Of a stretch of 64,000 nt of DNA, positions 25,517 through 38,300 are shown one piece after another. The position numbers and the translations under genes were made by a program. The stretch's first letter is position 1. Each line of letters begins with the position of its first letter. The notes below the pieces were generated by a model that ran no database searches, was not told where the DNA came from, and was given only the letters and a program-made list of their open reading frames with translations. The DNA comes from Hedera helix (lineage: Eukaryota; Streptophyta; Magnoliopsida; Apiales; Araliaceae): positions 1,379,001 through 1,443,000 of the forward strand of contig OX359282.1 of the NCBI GenBank assembly GCA_947179155.2. The letters are read 5' to 3'.

Positions 25517-25822
25517 TACGCCACTTCAACAAAACCCACCATCACAAAAAAAAAAAAACCCAACCCGCTAAATTCCCAGGAAATCTTGATTGTGTATGAG
25601 AGAGGAAGCTCAGTTCAGTTGCCTATATGAGAGAAAGCTATGAGTTTGGATTTGCGTGTGTATTGATTCAATTTGTGTTGGTTGTGTTTGTTTGAGGTTT
25701 CCAAGTACCGAGAGAGTTCTCGGTTGTTGGGTCACTGTTTTGAACAAGGCTGGACCAACTAAAATGTGTGGATCCATATTATCAAAAAATAAAAATAAAA
25801 ATTTGTAGACTATTTTCCTAAA
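25517..25822 (-). promoter_or_regulatory. HUB2 5' leader and remaining proximal upstream DNA
   Basis: Only 306 bp separate the HUB2 start codon (25516) from the 5' end of the Helitron at 25823. The segment nearest the gene is pyrimidine-rich in the sense of the gene and looks like a 5' UTR. No convincing TATA box is visible, so initiation may be TATA-less, or promoter elements may lie inside the Helitron. Confidence 0.5.
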
Positions 25823-26036
25823 TCTATGTAATAAAACAGAGCGATTCAAATTCCAAAGTTTCAATATTCAACGGTCTCAAATTAATTTAAAATTCAACAT
25901 CCAAGAATCTAAAATTATTTAGGACTTCAACATCCAACGGTCACTAATCTATTACTCATTCTCCCCCCAATTCAATATTATTTTTTCAAAAATCTATCCA
26001 GTCACATTTTTCTCCCAAATCAAATTCATCACTACA

Positions 26037-26169
26037 TTATAATAATAATAATAATAATTATTATTATTATTATTATAATAATATTTATAATAATAACAAT
26101 AATAATTATAATAATAGTAGTAGTAATAATAATAATAATATTATTACTACTATTATTAATATTATTATA

Positions 26170-26202
<33 letters not shown>

Positions 26203-26321
26203 ATAGTAATAGTAATAATAATAATAATAATAGTATTAATAATGACAATACTAATAATAATAATAATTATTATTATTATTATTATAATAAAATAATTATA
26301 TTAATAGTAATAATAATGACG

Positions 26322-26377
<56 letters not shown>

Positions 26378-26411
26378 TAATATAATTATTATTATTATTA
26401 TTATTATAATA
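26037..26411. repeat. Left (AAT)n/(ATT)n compound microsatellite
   Basis: Trinucleotide array with switches between AAT and ATT and marker interruptions such as TGACAATACTAAT and TGACGATAAT. Its 26241-26409 part recurs at about 33425-33584 on the other side of the virus. Confidence 0.93.
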
Positions 26412-26588
26412 GTAAAAGGATTGTCTTCAAGAAAATCCAGTAATGAATCAACAAAAGAAACCATTAATCTTGAAGATTATATTAAAGGAATACATTTATT
26501 AGAAAATCAAATACCTCATGGTATTTATGAAACCAACAACAGAAGGCCTAATAGCCCAACTGCTAGTGACATGAAATTTAACATTTAA
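26412..26588 (+). pseudogene. 3' end of an upstream viral gene (possibly movement protein)
   Basis: About 58 codons stay open from the microsatellite boundary to a stop at 26586-26588, where TAATG overlaps the coat-protein start. The frame runs back into the AAT array, where it codes only poly-isoleucine, so the real 5' part has been lost. The position before the coat protein suits a movement-protein C-terminus, but the fragment is too short to recognise. Confidence 0.5.
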
Positions 26589-28909
26589 TGGATTTTACAC
26601 CAAATAGTGAAATAAGAAAAAGTCTTAACCAGGATTTTATGCAGGAGAAATACCAAGATTTTAGAATATGGTATTTCAATAATCATAATTCAAAACAACT
26701 TAGACAAATTAAAATACAGTATTATGATTATCTAGAAAATAATCAGAGTATTATATCATTCCCCGAATGGTATAGTAGTATAGCTAAAACCATACATACT
26801 GAAAAACAATTGAATATTTTAACAGAAATCCAAAAAGATTGGATAACAACCAAAGGACAAATAATTAAAAGTATACATCCTCCACATATGTTCTTAGAAC
26901 TTGCTTCTAATAAGGATCAAAATCAAACCCCTTTAGTCATAAATCCGTATGTTGATGTTCAAGAGAATAACCCTCGTTACCAGGAATTACTTCATGTAAG
27001 AGACATACTACAAGTTAATAAACAGAATAATTATACAAATATTTTCCTACAAACTATAGGAAATCAATTAACCAGAATAGAAGAGCATACTAGACTTCTC
27101 AACAGAATTGATGAACAATCTACACAAATAGTTAATAAATGCCAAGTTACTCCTAAGAATAAATCTTTGGAAATCCAACCAGTAAATATAAAACCACCTC
27201 TTGAAATTAATAACTTTAAATTATATTCTACTAAAAAAGATGACGAATATATGACTATTCTTACTGAAAAAATGAAAGCCTTAGAAATTCAAGAGAGTCA
27301 ATTTATAAAAACTCTTTTGGAAAAAACAGGAACTTCATCAAAAGATAAACAAATTAACATGATGGCTCAAAAGGATAATAATGAATCCGAAGATTATTCT
27401 ATATCCCAGATATTCGAAATTCAAAATGAATTTAATGATATGAAGAACTTTAATAAGATCTCTTATGATAAAGGACCAACCAATCGTATGGCCTTAACAG
27501 GACCTAACCGTTACTATTACCCGAGACCTACTCCTCAAGATATTCTTTATGAGGAAGATTTTCTCCATTCACAAAAATCCTATCATGGTAAAACAATATA
27601 TGAATGGAATATTAATGGAAAATCTGAATATCAAATATTTGAAACCATACATCACATACTAATGTATGCAACAGTTTGTAAACAAAATGATAATACAGAT
27701 CAACAAATCTGTCGTTTCATAATTAATGGTATGACAGGAATCCTAAAAGGATGGTTTGATAATGTCCTTACCCAAACACAAAGAAATGAAATCATAAATG
27801 CTGTAAAAATTGAGACAAACCCTGAAACTCGGGCTCAAACTCAAATACAAGATGCTTGTTATACTTTGATACAAGCTATTGTACTTCATTTTATTGGACC
27901 CAATGTTTCGAATGCCGATAGAGATAGAGAGGTCTTACAGAATCTAAGATGTCCATCTTTGTCCCATTTTAGATGGTATAAGGATGTTTTCCTTATAAGA
28001 GTTATGCAAAGAAGTGATGCTAACAGTGAACACTGGAAAGCCAAATTTATTGATGGCTTTCCTAATCTTTTTACTGAAAAGGTTAGAAAGATATTAAGAG
28101 ATCAGAATAATAGGATGACTATTCCCTATAACCAGTATTCTTATGGTCATTTAATTGCCATTGTTATTGAAGAAGGACTTGCTTTATGTAATGATATAAA
28201 ATTACAACAGTTAATGAAAAAACAGAATTTAACCAAAAGAAAAGAATTAGGAGAATTCTGTGATCAATTCGCTTATGATACTAAGCTTCAATATCCTTCT
28301 CGAAAACAGAAAAACACTTATCCTTCTAAAAGACATAAGAAGAGATACTATTCAAAGAAATCTAAGAGATACAATAAAACTTTTGAAAACCCTAGACTAC
28401 ACCGAAAGCAAAGAAGAAGAAAATATCCTAAGAAAGATAAATCTCAAATTAAATGCTATAAATGTGGAGCAACAGGACATTATGCTAATAAATGCAGAGC
28501 AAAACTAAAACAGAAAATGAATGAATTAAGTGTTGAAGATGAAATTCAACAATCTCTTCTTAACTGTATTTCTGACACAGAAACTGATACAGAAACTAAC
28601 TCTTCTGAAGATGAATTAGCAGAAATTTATTCTCAATCAGAAACTGTATCTAGCTTTTCAGAAAATGAAAAGGAAGAAGTCTGTACAGGAGATTGCAAAT
28701 CTGAAGTTAATTATTTAAAAGCTATCATTGAAATGAATGGCCTCAATCTAGGAGAACCAAGTATAAATGTTTTAACTAATGAACAAAAAACTATGCTTGA
28801 TCTTGCTGATCAAATTAATAACCCAGAATTGAAGATAAATTTTTTAGAAATATGTCATCAGAATCATACTCAAAAAACAGAATCTGTTTTCCCAGTAATT
28901 ATAGTCTAA
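26588..28909 (+). CDS. Caulimovirid-like coat protein with CCHC zinc knuckle, 773 codons, open
   Basis: The frame is uninterrupted. The N-terminal about 250 residues include a predicted coiled coil (around QLTRIEEHTRLLNRIDEQS). The central region (about 320-520) is the conserved coat-protein core. A strongly basic stretch is followed by the knuckle CYKCGATGHYANKC (C623, C626, H631, C636), which binds nucleic acid in capsids of this family. The C-terminus is acidic and Ser/Thr/Glu-rich. The start is set by the TAATG overlap at 26586-26590; the end overlaps the pol frame by 58 nt. Intactness over 2.3 kb contrasts with the breaks in the downstream genes. Whether it is expressed cannot be told from sequence. 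Confidence 0.85.
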   Translation: MDFTPNSEIRKSLNQDFMQEKYQDFRIWYFNNHNSKQLRQIKIQYYDYLENNQSIISFPEWYSSIAKTIHTEKQLNILTEIQKDWITTKGQIIKSIHPPHMFLELASNKDQNQTPLVINPYVDVQENNPRYQELLHVRDILQVNKQNNYTNIFLQTIGNQLTRIEEHTRLLNRIDEQSTQIVNKCQVTPKNKSLEIQPVNIKPPLEINNFKLYSTKKDDEYMTILTEKMKALEIQESQFIKTLLEKTGTSSKDKQINMMAQKDNNESEDYSISQIFEIQNEFNDMKNFNKISYDKGPTNRMALTGPNRYYYPRPTPQDILYEEDFLHSQKSYHGKTIYEWNINGKSEYQIFETIHHILMYATVCKQNDNTDQQICRFIINGMTGILKGWFDNVLTQTQRNEIINAVKIETNPETRAQTQIQDACYTLIQAIVLHFIGPNVSNADRDREVLQNLRCPSLSHFRWYKDVFLIRVMQRSDANSEHWKAKFIDGFPNLFTEKVRKILRDQNNRMTIPYNQYSYGHLIAIVIEEGLALCNDIKLQQLMKKQNLTKRKELGEFCDQFAYDTKLQYPSRKQKNTYPSKRHKKRYYSKKSKRYNKTFENPRLHRKQRRRKYPKKDKSQIKCYKCGATGHYANKCRAKLKQKMNELSVEDEIQQSLLNCISDTETDTETNSSEDELAEIYSQSETVSSFSENEKEEVCTGDCKSEVNYLKAIIEMNGLNLGEPSINVLTNEQKTMLDLADQINNPELKINFLEICHQNHTQKTESVFPVIIV

Positions 28910-31086
28910 AAGAAGTTTTAGATCGAATGAAAATTAATCCTATAAAAGAAAGACCTGTTTCTATTCAAGATTTAAAAACAGAAATAAATATATTAAAAAA
29001 TGAAGTTAAACAACTTCAAATAACAGATCAAATAATTATTCAGGATTTAAATAATATAAGACAAAAGGTGACTAATACTAAGAATCATTCTGAAGAAATA
29101 CCAGAATCTTCAAACACAAAAGATGATCAATATCTTATGTTACTTAATCAAGTAACCTTTCAAAAATGGTATATCAGAATAACATTTATTATTAAACCAG
29201 ACTTTATAATCAGAGATGTTATTGCACTTGTTGATAGTGGTGCAGATATGAACTGTATTCAAGAAGGTTTAATTCCTATCAAATATTTTCACAAGACCAC
29301 TCAATCTTTAGTAAGTGCAAGTGGAAACTCTATGAATATCAATTATAAAATACCCGAAGTTTTTATCTGTAACCAAGGAATATGTTTACCAACATCTTTT
29401 GTCCTAGTTAAAAATATGTCACAAAACATCATACTAGGAACTCCTTTTTTATGTCTACTCATGCCTATAACCAAGATTGATGCTTTAGGCATTCATACAA
29501 CCATAAATAATAGGAAAATTATATTTGAATTTATAACCAGACCTTATACTAAAGAATTGGATCAATTAAAAGATCTTGTTTATTTTAAAGAAAGACATAT
29601 AAATTTCATTCAAAAAGAAATTCAATTTTTTACTACTGAACAGAAAATTCATCAACCCTCTTTACAAAATAAAATTAAACTTATTCTTCAGGAATTCCAA
29701 ACAGAAATCTGTGGTACAACACCTAATGCCTTTTGGGAAAGAAAAAAACATATTATTTTTCTACCCTATATTCCTGAATTTAATGAAAGAAATATACCTA
29801 CAAAGGCTAGACCAAGCCAAATGAAAAAAGCATATTTAGAATTATGCAAAACAGAAATTGATATGTTATTACAAAAACAACTTATCAGACCTAGTCACTC
29901 TCCTTGGAGTTGTACAACATTTTATGTCAATAAAAATGCAGAAATTGAAAGAGGAATGCCTAGATTAGTCATAAATTACAAGCCTTTTAATAATGTTTTA
30001 AAATGGATCAGATATCCTATTCCGAATAAAAAAGACCTTTTAGACAGACTCTATAATGCTGTTGTCTTTTCTAAATTTGATCTTAAATCAGGATTTTGGC
30101 AGATTCAAATTGCTGAACAGGATAGATACAAAACAACGTTTACAGTACCTTTTGGGCACTATGAATGGAATGTGCTACCATTTGGAGTCAAAAATGCCCC
30201 CTCTGAATTTCAGCATATTATGAATGATATAATTAATCCTTATTCTTCATTCACCATCTATTATATTGATGATGTTCTTATATTTTCATCCTCTATAGAC
30301 CAACATTTTAAACATTTAAGCATATTCAAAAATGTTGTCATCAGAAATGGATTAGTTATTTCTGCACCAAAAATGAAACTTTTCCAAACAACTATAAGAT
30401 TTCTTGGTCATACTATTAATAACGGTACTATTATTCCGATTGATAGAAGTATTGAATTTGCTTCTAAATTTCCAGATGAAATAAAAGATAAAACTCAACT
30501 ACAAAGATTTTTAGGAAATCTTAATTATATAAGAGAATTTTATTCGCAATTATCAAAAGATGCTGCTATACTTTTTACCAGGCTACAAAAGAATCCTTCA
30601 CCATGGACAGACCAGCACACACAAGCTATAAAATTAATAAAGTCAAAAGTAAAACAGTTACATTGTTTATCCCTACCAAACCCTGAATGGAAGAAAGTTG
30701 TAGAAACTAATGCTTCCAATCAAGGTTATGGAGGAATTCTAAAACAGTTTAATCCTAATAAAAACAAGGAAGAACTTGTACGATTTGCATCAGGAACTTG
30801 GAAATGACCAGTTTTAAATTATCTTACCATTAAACAGGAATGCTTAGCTATTGTTAAATGTGTTTTAAAATTTCAAGATGATCTTTTAAATCTGCATTTT
30901 TTAATTCGTGTTGATTGTTCTGCAGCTAAACAGATTTTTAAAAAAGATGTTCAAAATATTGCATCCAAACAAATATTTGCCTCTTGGCAAAGTATTTTAT
31001 CAGTATTTGACTTTGATATTGAATACATCAAAGGAGAATAGAACTCTTTGCCAGACTTTCTAACCAGAGAATATTTGCAGGGTTAA
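28852..31086 (+). pseudogene. Viral polymerase polyprotein (protease, reverse transcriptase, RNase H), broken
   Basis: Open from 28852 to a TGA at 30805-30807 (651 codons), then readable in the same frame to a TAA at 31084-31086 with another stop, TAG, at 31039-31041. Visible domains: an N-terminal coiled coil, a retropepsin-type protease with VDSGAD (D128), and a reverse transcriptase with FDLKSGFWQI (D410) and YIDD (471-474). The RNase H starts around residue 610, but its first catalytic position is Asn (codon 620, 30709-30711) where the family has Asp. Both stops fall inside RNase H, so a functional polyprotein is not encoded. Confidence 0.92.
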
Positions 31087-32342
31087 TGAACAACCGAGGA
31101 CGAGGTCGAGGCCGAGGCTGAGGCAGAAATCAACAATATTATACAGAATTCCCGAGTTTAAATACTCAAACTAGTACTCCTGAGGCTACTTCTAGCCAAA
31201 CAGCAAAAGATGTTCTGGTAACTCCAGAAAAATACATCTTTAACAGTAATTGTGAAGAAACAGTACTTTACATTGAACAGAATGATGAGAAATGGATGAA
31301 TGATCCATGGGAAATTAAGAGAAGGTACCTTGTTACTCAACAATTTCCCCCTCATTTTGACTAGTATAGATATATCTATGAAGGTATAATGATTGAAACA
31401 GCAGCCATGGAAATTAAACACACTCTCCATGATCCTACTAGGACAACTAGTCCTATTACTTACAGTAAAGTTACTATCAGAAATATTATGCCCATTTCCA
31501 CTTGGGGCATGCACCCTCATTCTACCAGATCATTTAATCATTCCAACAGTGAAACAAAATATAGTTATTGGGATTATATTGATTCCTTTACCTATGTTTT
31601 CTATTATCAGAATCCAATTCGAAACCATTCATTATCCGAATATGTCCTAATGTTCTTATCAACGAATTACCAAATTGGTTCTTTGTTTGGTGGGACAAAT
31701 TTGGGATAACATTAGAAACCCTACCAGAAATTATTCAAACAGAATTCAAGGATTGGCAAGTTGCCTATTCTTATTTACCAGTAAATAAAGGCATTTCTAT
31801 GTCTAAATTCGTAATTCATTTCATTATCCGTTTCAATATCCCTTGGATATGAAAATGGGATTTACAGTGTGACTACCAGAATAAAATCCCACGACTTAAA
31901 AGAGTCTTCTTTACCAAATGGTGGGAGAAAGGAATGAATCCTGTTTTACCAAAATTAGTCAAAACAATTAAAGCTCATACTCAAGCCTGTTTTGATACTA
32001 TTCCAAAGATCCTTCCTTCTCCGACTGTAAACCCTTTCATTAAGGTCCAAACAGAATTAAAACAGAAATACCCTGATTTGAGTGAAACATAATTAATTGT
32101 CAAAGCTATGGATTTCATGAAAGAACAGTTTCTTGAATCCTTAACTCAAGATGTCAAATCTATGAAAATCGCAAGCAGCGGATAATACCTTCAGCGTACT
32201 TGCAGGAGAAAGTCAGGAACCAGAAGAACCAGAAGAAGAACCTATTGGAGGGGACCCTACCATTGGCGATTTTTGGGACTCCTTAACCAGCATGATTTCA
32301 GAGAAAATACAACAGGACAAAAAAGGAAAAGGCAAAAGTTAA
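31086..32342 (+). pseudogene. Downstream viral gene, possibly translational transactivator, broken
   Basis: The ATG at 31086 overlaps the pol stop (TAATG). The N-terminus is Arg/Gly-rich. In-frame stops lie at 31119-31121, 31362-31364, 31850-31852 and 32090-32092, and the reading frame shifts near 31645 and near 32160 before a final stop at 32340-32342. The position after pol and before the promoter is where caulimovirids encode the transactivator/viroplasm protein, but I cannot identify its motifs with certainty. At least six lesions make this the most decayed gene of the copy. Confidence 0.7.
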
Positions 32343-32654
32343 AGATGCCAAATAATGATGCGTACCAGAAGAGACTTCTACAGGAACTAGAGTGTCGGTA
32401 GAATATCCACTGCAACTTTAAAAAAGCAGTCAATGATGCTGTCCAACATTTCCAGAAAGCAGTCCACCAAATCTGCAACTTTAAATAAAGTAATGATAAA
32501 CAGTAAACGTCGGCACCAAAGACAAAATAATCTGCATCAACTTTATTAAAGAAGACGCATGATTATCAGTATTTTCACTAGTAGAGAATGATTAAAGACA
32601 CAAGATGCACGACTCCACTTCATCAAGGACACGACACCTTTATCTTTATCTTTC

Positions 32655-32662
32655 TATTTAAG
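32655..32662 (+). promoter_or_regulatory. TATA box of the viral 35S-like promoter
   Basis: TATTTAAG follows the last viral gene and precedes a CT-rich leader and a poly(A) signal, the arrangement of caulimovirid pregenomic RNA promoters. The upstream 300 bp (32343-32654) is non-coding. Transcription would run rightwards, away from HUB2. Confidence 0.65.
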
Positions 32663-32750
32663 GGAGCCTTCACCCGATTGTTGAGGCATACTTAGTTTCA
32701 ATTTTCAGTTTTCACTTCTCTCTCTCTGTGTAAAATATTTTGAAGATCTA

Positions 32751-32756
32751 AATAAA
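32751..32756 (+). terminator. Viral poly(A) signal AATAAA
   Basis: AATAAA lies about 90 bp downstream of the TATA box. Caulimovirids place the poly(A) signal just after the pregenomic start, so RNA passes it once and terminates on the second pass. A GTAAGT that could serve as a splice donor follows at 32771-32776. Confidence 0.6.
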
Positions 32757-32798
32757 GCTTCGAGTGTTTTGTAAGTATCCCTTTTATCTTTATGTTTT

Positions 32799-33029
32799 AT
32801 GTCCGTTAATTATTATGTGTTTTTAAATCAAATATTAGATTATCACAGAGAACGAATAATTCAATATCGTTTCTACAGTCAGAATCCTACCTTTGGTGAA
32901 TACAACCAACAGTACTTTTTAAATCAAATAATTCAAACTGAAGAATTAATAGAAAGAACAGAACAGACAATTAGGGAAGAGGTTTGCCAACTTGTTCTGG
33001 CTGGAAGGCCTCCACCCCATCAACAGTAG
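32799..33029 (+). CDS. Small ORF in the viral leader, 76 codons
   Basis: This ORF starts about 140 bp downstream of the TATA box. It is rich in Gln, Tyr, Glu and Arg (for example RFYSQNPTFGEYNQQYF), unlike the low-complexity frames nearby, and has no stop. Its position matches the first ORF after the 35S promoter in several caulimovirids. I do not recognise the protein and cannot say whether it is a real gene. Confidence 0.45.
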   Translation: MSVNYYVFLNQILDYHRERIIQYRFYSQNPTFGEYNQQYFLNQIIQTEELIERTEQTIREEVCQLVLAGRPPPHQQ

Positions 33030-33238
33030 AATTACATGAGACCATATATGTTGTAATTTAGAACTTTATAATTGTATTATGATTTTAAATATTCTTGGAG
33101 CTGCTTCTAACTATTGTATTGAATGGCTAGTAGTACGTCACCCAAGTCGCGTTAGGTTAGGTCGTGTTGCGGTTTGCATTGAGACTATATGCCTGTAAAT
33201 CGTTGACAAATGTGCTAGTCATTACCCTCACTCTACTT

Positions 33239-33969
<731 letters not shown>

Positions 33970-34851
33970 TACACAAACAACATGGGGTCACCCTTTAAGT
34001 ATTGACGCTTTTTTCTTATTTTTCGGGTATTGCGGTAATTGTGTTTTCACATGCAAATTGATTTGGGTGAAAAATCACAGGGACATTTCAGATTCATTCT
34101 AATTGATTTATAAGTTATTTTAGGTTGCAAAGAGTATTTTTGGAATTTTAATCTACGTCATGCCTTCAGGCACGGGCAATTACGTGTCATCTCTTTGGTT
34201 TTTTACGGGTTATATCGAGAGCAACTATTATAGTAGGCTCTAACTCATGGTATGAGAATCTTTTGTCCAATTTCAAGAAAAAATATAGAGGAAAAAATGT
34301 TATGGTGATGCGATTTAGTTAGTGTGATGATAATATTTTTTTGTTTGGACTTAGATGACTCATTTTATACTTTTAGGTATATATGCAAAAGTCTTTCTTT
34401 TGGATTTTTACATCTTTTTTTTCTCTCATTGGATTCCACCAAATGGCTTGCAGTACTACTCTTTTTTCACAGAAAATACTGTTCATGGATCATATTGACC
34501 GATGGTTAAAAATACTGGAGGCAAATAAATGTTGTCAAACTTCTCATTCCGTTTTGTTAATAAAGGAAAGGTGTGTGGGATACCCAAAAACACTATATTA
34601 TACAAATTTGAGACCGCTATTGTCAAGAACTAATTTTAAGTTGGAAATTAGTAGCACACTAATGTTTGCATAAAAAAAGAAATTATGACTGGATTGAATA
34701 TCAATCTTTTTGTATTAATGGTTGGACTTTCAGTTTTATTATAGAACTGAGAGTCCACAACGGTTTTAGATTTTTTAATCTAAAAATATTAGATATAGTA
34801 CTCAACTATTATATTAATTGTATCGTGTCTTCAGTCACGGGTTATCCCTAG

Positions 34852-35333
34852 TACTAATATATATCATCAAAACTATCAAATAAATTTGTACTAATATGAC
34901 TTAAATTTGTACACCTTGTTGCACCCTAACCTTTAAAATATATCTACTTACACCCCGAACTTAATATTTTAAATCAATTCGCACATTCCGAGCTTTTTAT
35001 AGGTCAAATGTGATTGTCACGTACTTTTTAAAAATTATATAACTATTTTACCCTTCATCTTTTGCAACTCGCATCTGTTAAAACAAACATAAAAACACCA
35101 GCGTCATTTCAAACCAAAATTAAAACATAACGAAGTACGATTTATGATACTTAGATTACTCTCCCTAATCTTCCCACTTTTCTTTTCCTTCCCCATTAAC
35201 ATTGTACCACCACCACAATTATAGTAATTCCACCATTATCAAGCACCTCAATCATCATTCTTAAAAAAAAACAATTAGGAATTCAAGAAATCAAGTAAAA
35301 CACCACAATAAATTCTTGAACATAAGGCTTTTA
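34852..35333. other. No gene recognised
   Basis: Spacer between the Helitron 3' end and the next solo LTR. It is AT-rich with no supported feature. Confidence 0.4.
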
Positions 35334-38300
35334 TGTAACGACCTGAAAATCCGCGTGCTGGCCACGCCGGATCTCGCTCGTTAGACGTACAACCTTGTAC
35401 TTAAATCCACAATATATCTCAATAATATAATTGATAAAACTAGTTTATTTAAAAATTATTACAATCTCATTCACAATCTACAACTATACTGTAGTTGTTT
35501 AAAACAGAGTTTATTCAAAACTATATCATGATCCTGTCTCAGAATCGAAATCTTTACTTAATGACATCTCAGACCGTGATCTAGTCTGTTACAAAAATAT
35601 GAGTACAATAAACTCACTAAATACCATATTCAAATTTTGTTTATTTATACAAATAATCCTTTGTACACAAGGATACGATAATATATCTCATATCTGTTCC
35701 AAATCGCAAGTTATACTAACTATTCAAGTTTTCTTACTTTGATTTATACAAACAAACTACTATAACAGATTTATCGCAAATGCATCTAACTCTCTATACG
35801 TAGAGATTTCATTACCATGCCTAATACCATTCGCACATGTATGACATTCCCGTATCAATCTTTGTTTTTGTCGACATTGTCTAAATTTCTCGAGTTTCAA
35901 CTGAAAAATATTGTTTAAGCAAGGGTGAGCACGACGGCTCAGCAAGTCTAACAGATAGCACATAACACATAGTTCATGTTTATACATGCTTCTCATACTT
36001 CATGCATTACATTATATGAATGCATCATGCTTCTTATGCTTTGCATTTATTTATGCAACATACTGATCATGTATTAGAATGAGTACATGGCATACAGTTC
36101 AACTTATTCAATTAACTCAAGCTTTCTATCATATAGAATCAACACACATCATATGATTTCACAAAAGCATATTTAATTCAAATTCTCACATACTTCAAGT
36201 ATACACACAACAGTTATACACATAGCAACAATATCTGAAAAACTTGCCTGGACTGCAAACCAGCTTACGTTATTGCTTCACATTCCTTGTACAACCTACA
36301 CGGTATGCGAGATCGACAACACATATTAGTCAAAACTTGACTCAACGTTTAAACTTTTATTAAGACTCTACTTTATTTTCTCTCTCTCTTAACCTTCATT
36401 TGTAAGTCCATCATTGATTATCCATATCAGGATTTAATCTAATGATTTAACCCAATTGTTTCTCTTCATACACGTGGATCCCTAATTCGGAGATCGCAAA
36501 GTGTTCATATTATCATCTAGATCACGATTTTTCAAAATAATCACCATACTATACATTAAATATGGCCTACTGAATGTCCAAATAATAACTTAATTCCTCT
36601 TTTAAACTCCATTTAATATTATTAATTATTTAATAACATTAAATTCACTTACTAATATTATTAATCACTAAATAATATTTTAAATCAATAATTTAATAAC
36701 ACTTTAATCTAAATGTTATCAAGCATTCAATAATATCATAATCTAATATAGTTAAATTTTTAATAATTACTTAATCATTTCCTAAACTTATAAACAATTT
36801 ATTTTAATTGTTTACACTTTACTGATTAATGCATTTTTATCATTCTAAAATGCCATACCCATAAGATTTTATCAACAATGACTAAATCTCTCATAAAAAA
36901 TCTGCGTATACCGTATATAGGATTTCCAAGCCATAAATCCTATTTTCTAAATTTTCAACATCACATCACATATTTAATTCATTTACTCATAACTAGTCCA
37001 TTTCCATGAAAAATACCAAATTAGTTCTAAAAATTCTTATTTTCTGGAATTTGACAGAATATAGCTCCATATTTAACATATATTTTTCTCGTAATTTTTA
37101 AAATTCATTTACTATTTTTTTTAAATGGCCAAAATTGCCGAATATTACGACATTTATCATACACCGTGTTTTTATCCAAAACTTCCGAAACTTACAGGTT
37201 ATACTCCTGATATGTATATGTACTCCCAGTAAAATTTTCACAATTTTTGGAGTTAACCACAAAGAGTTATACAAGTTTACTTTTAAAATAGTCTTTTCCC
37301 GTAAAATCCATATCTCTCATTCTATACATCCAAAAATCACCATTTTTCGACACAATATATAAAACTCGTCATATTATCATCCCAAAGTTTTTCAGAATTT
37401 TTTAAGGTCGTAAAAATTACGAAACTGCCCCTGGAAGAAACTGAACAGTAACTATGTTTGGCCTTTCAGATTTTTGGACAGTTTTGGGGTCCTTCACAGA
37501 AACGATTATAAAACGAAATCTACAACTCCGATTGAGGTCCAGTCGGAGGCGTTGGACTCGTATTTTCCTGAACTATAGTTTTCATTTATCAAACACCAAA
37601 TTTGGAGTTGTCTAGGTCTCGAAAAACAGTGTTAAAGGGGCTGATCAGTAGCTAATTTTTCTGATTTTCCAACATGGATGTGTTTTACTAAAAATTCCAT
37701 AACTTTCTCATTTCACAATATTTTTATGTCATTCCAACTAGGTTCTTCTCCTTATGAATTCATTTATCAACTTAGATCATAAAACCAATCATACAAGTCA
37801 CACATATGAGACCACCTAGTTAACCTAATATGACAACATAAGTCATCTAATCCACAAAATTACCTGGTTCACATACATGGCCACATAGGTACCATTAAAA
37901 CCTATATCCTTACATATTCAAACCTCACATGGTTCCACAAGCACACAAAGGTACCATATCAACCATGTCATAAATATTTAAAACAATAAATAACCAAAAT
38001 AAAAGTTAGGGTTTAGAGAGACTTTAAACCTTTGCGATTTATGAGCTCTTCTCCTTGATAGTCCAAAGTAAGTGCTCAAAGGTGGTAACATCCACTTTCT
38101 CTCTCCTCCAAGATCTTAAAAACTACTCTTTTAAGGTTTAGGGTTTAGATCTATGGAAGGATCAAGCTCTAGAACAAGTTTAATGCTAGAGGTTTTATGT
38201 TTTGATTGCTAAATCAAGCTTTCTCTCTCTAAGCTTTCATGACTTCTTCTTCTTCTCTCTTCTCTCTCTCTCCCTCTCTCTCTCTCTTCCTACGTTTCTT

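Larger units (their letters stand above)
26412..33239 (+). mobile_element. Endogenous caulimovirid-like pararetrovirus, partial and decayed
   Basis: Gene order on the plus strand: 3' end of an upstream gene, coat protein with a CCHC knuckle, protease-reverse transcriptase-RNase H, a further gene where caulimovirids place the translational transactivator, a 35S-like promoter with poly(A) signal, and a small leader ORF. There is no integrase and no LTR. This is the organisation of Caulimoviridae, whose integrated copies are common in plants. Most of the movement-protein region and the usual tRNA-Met primer site are not found, so the copy is partial. The genus is not assigned. The two main joins use TAATG stop/start overlaps (26586-26590, 31084-31088). 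Confidence 0.9.

Noticed and set aside
31158..31520. 120-codon minus-strand frame within the virus
   Set aside because: Antisense shadow of the plus-strand viral gene.
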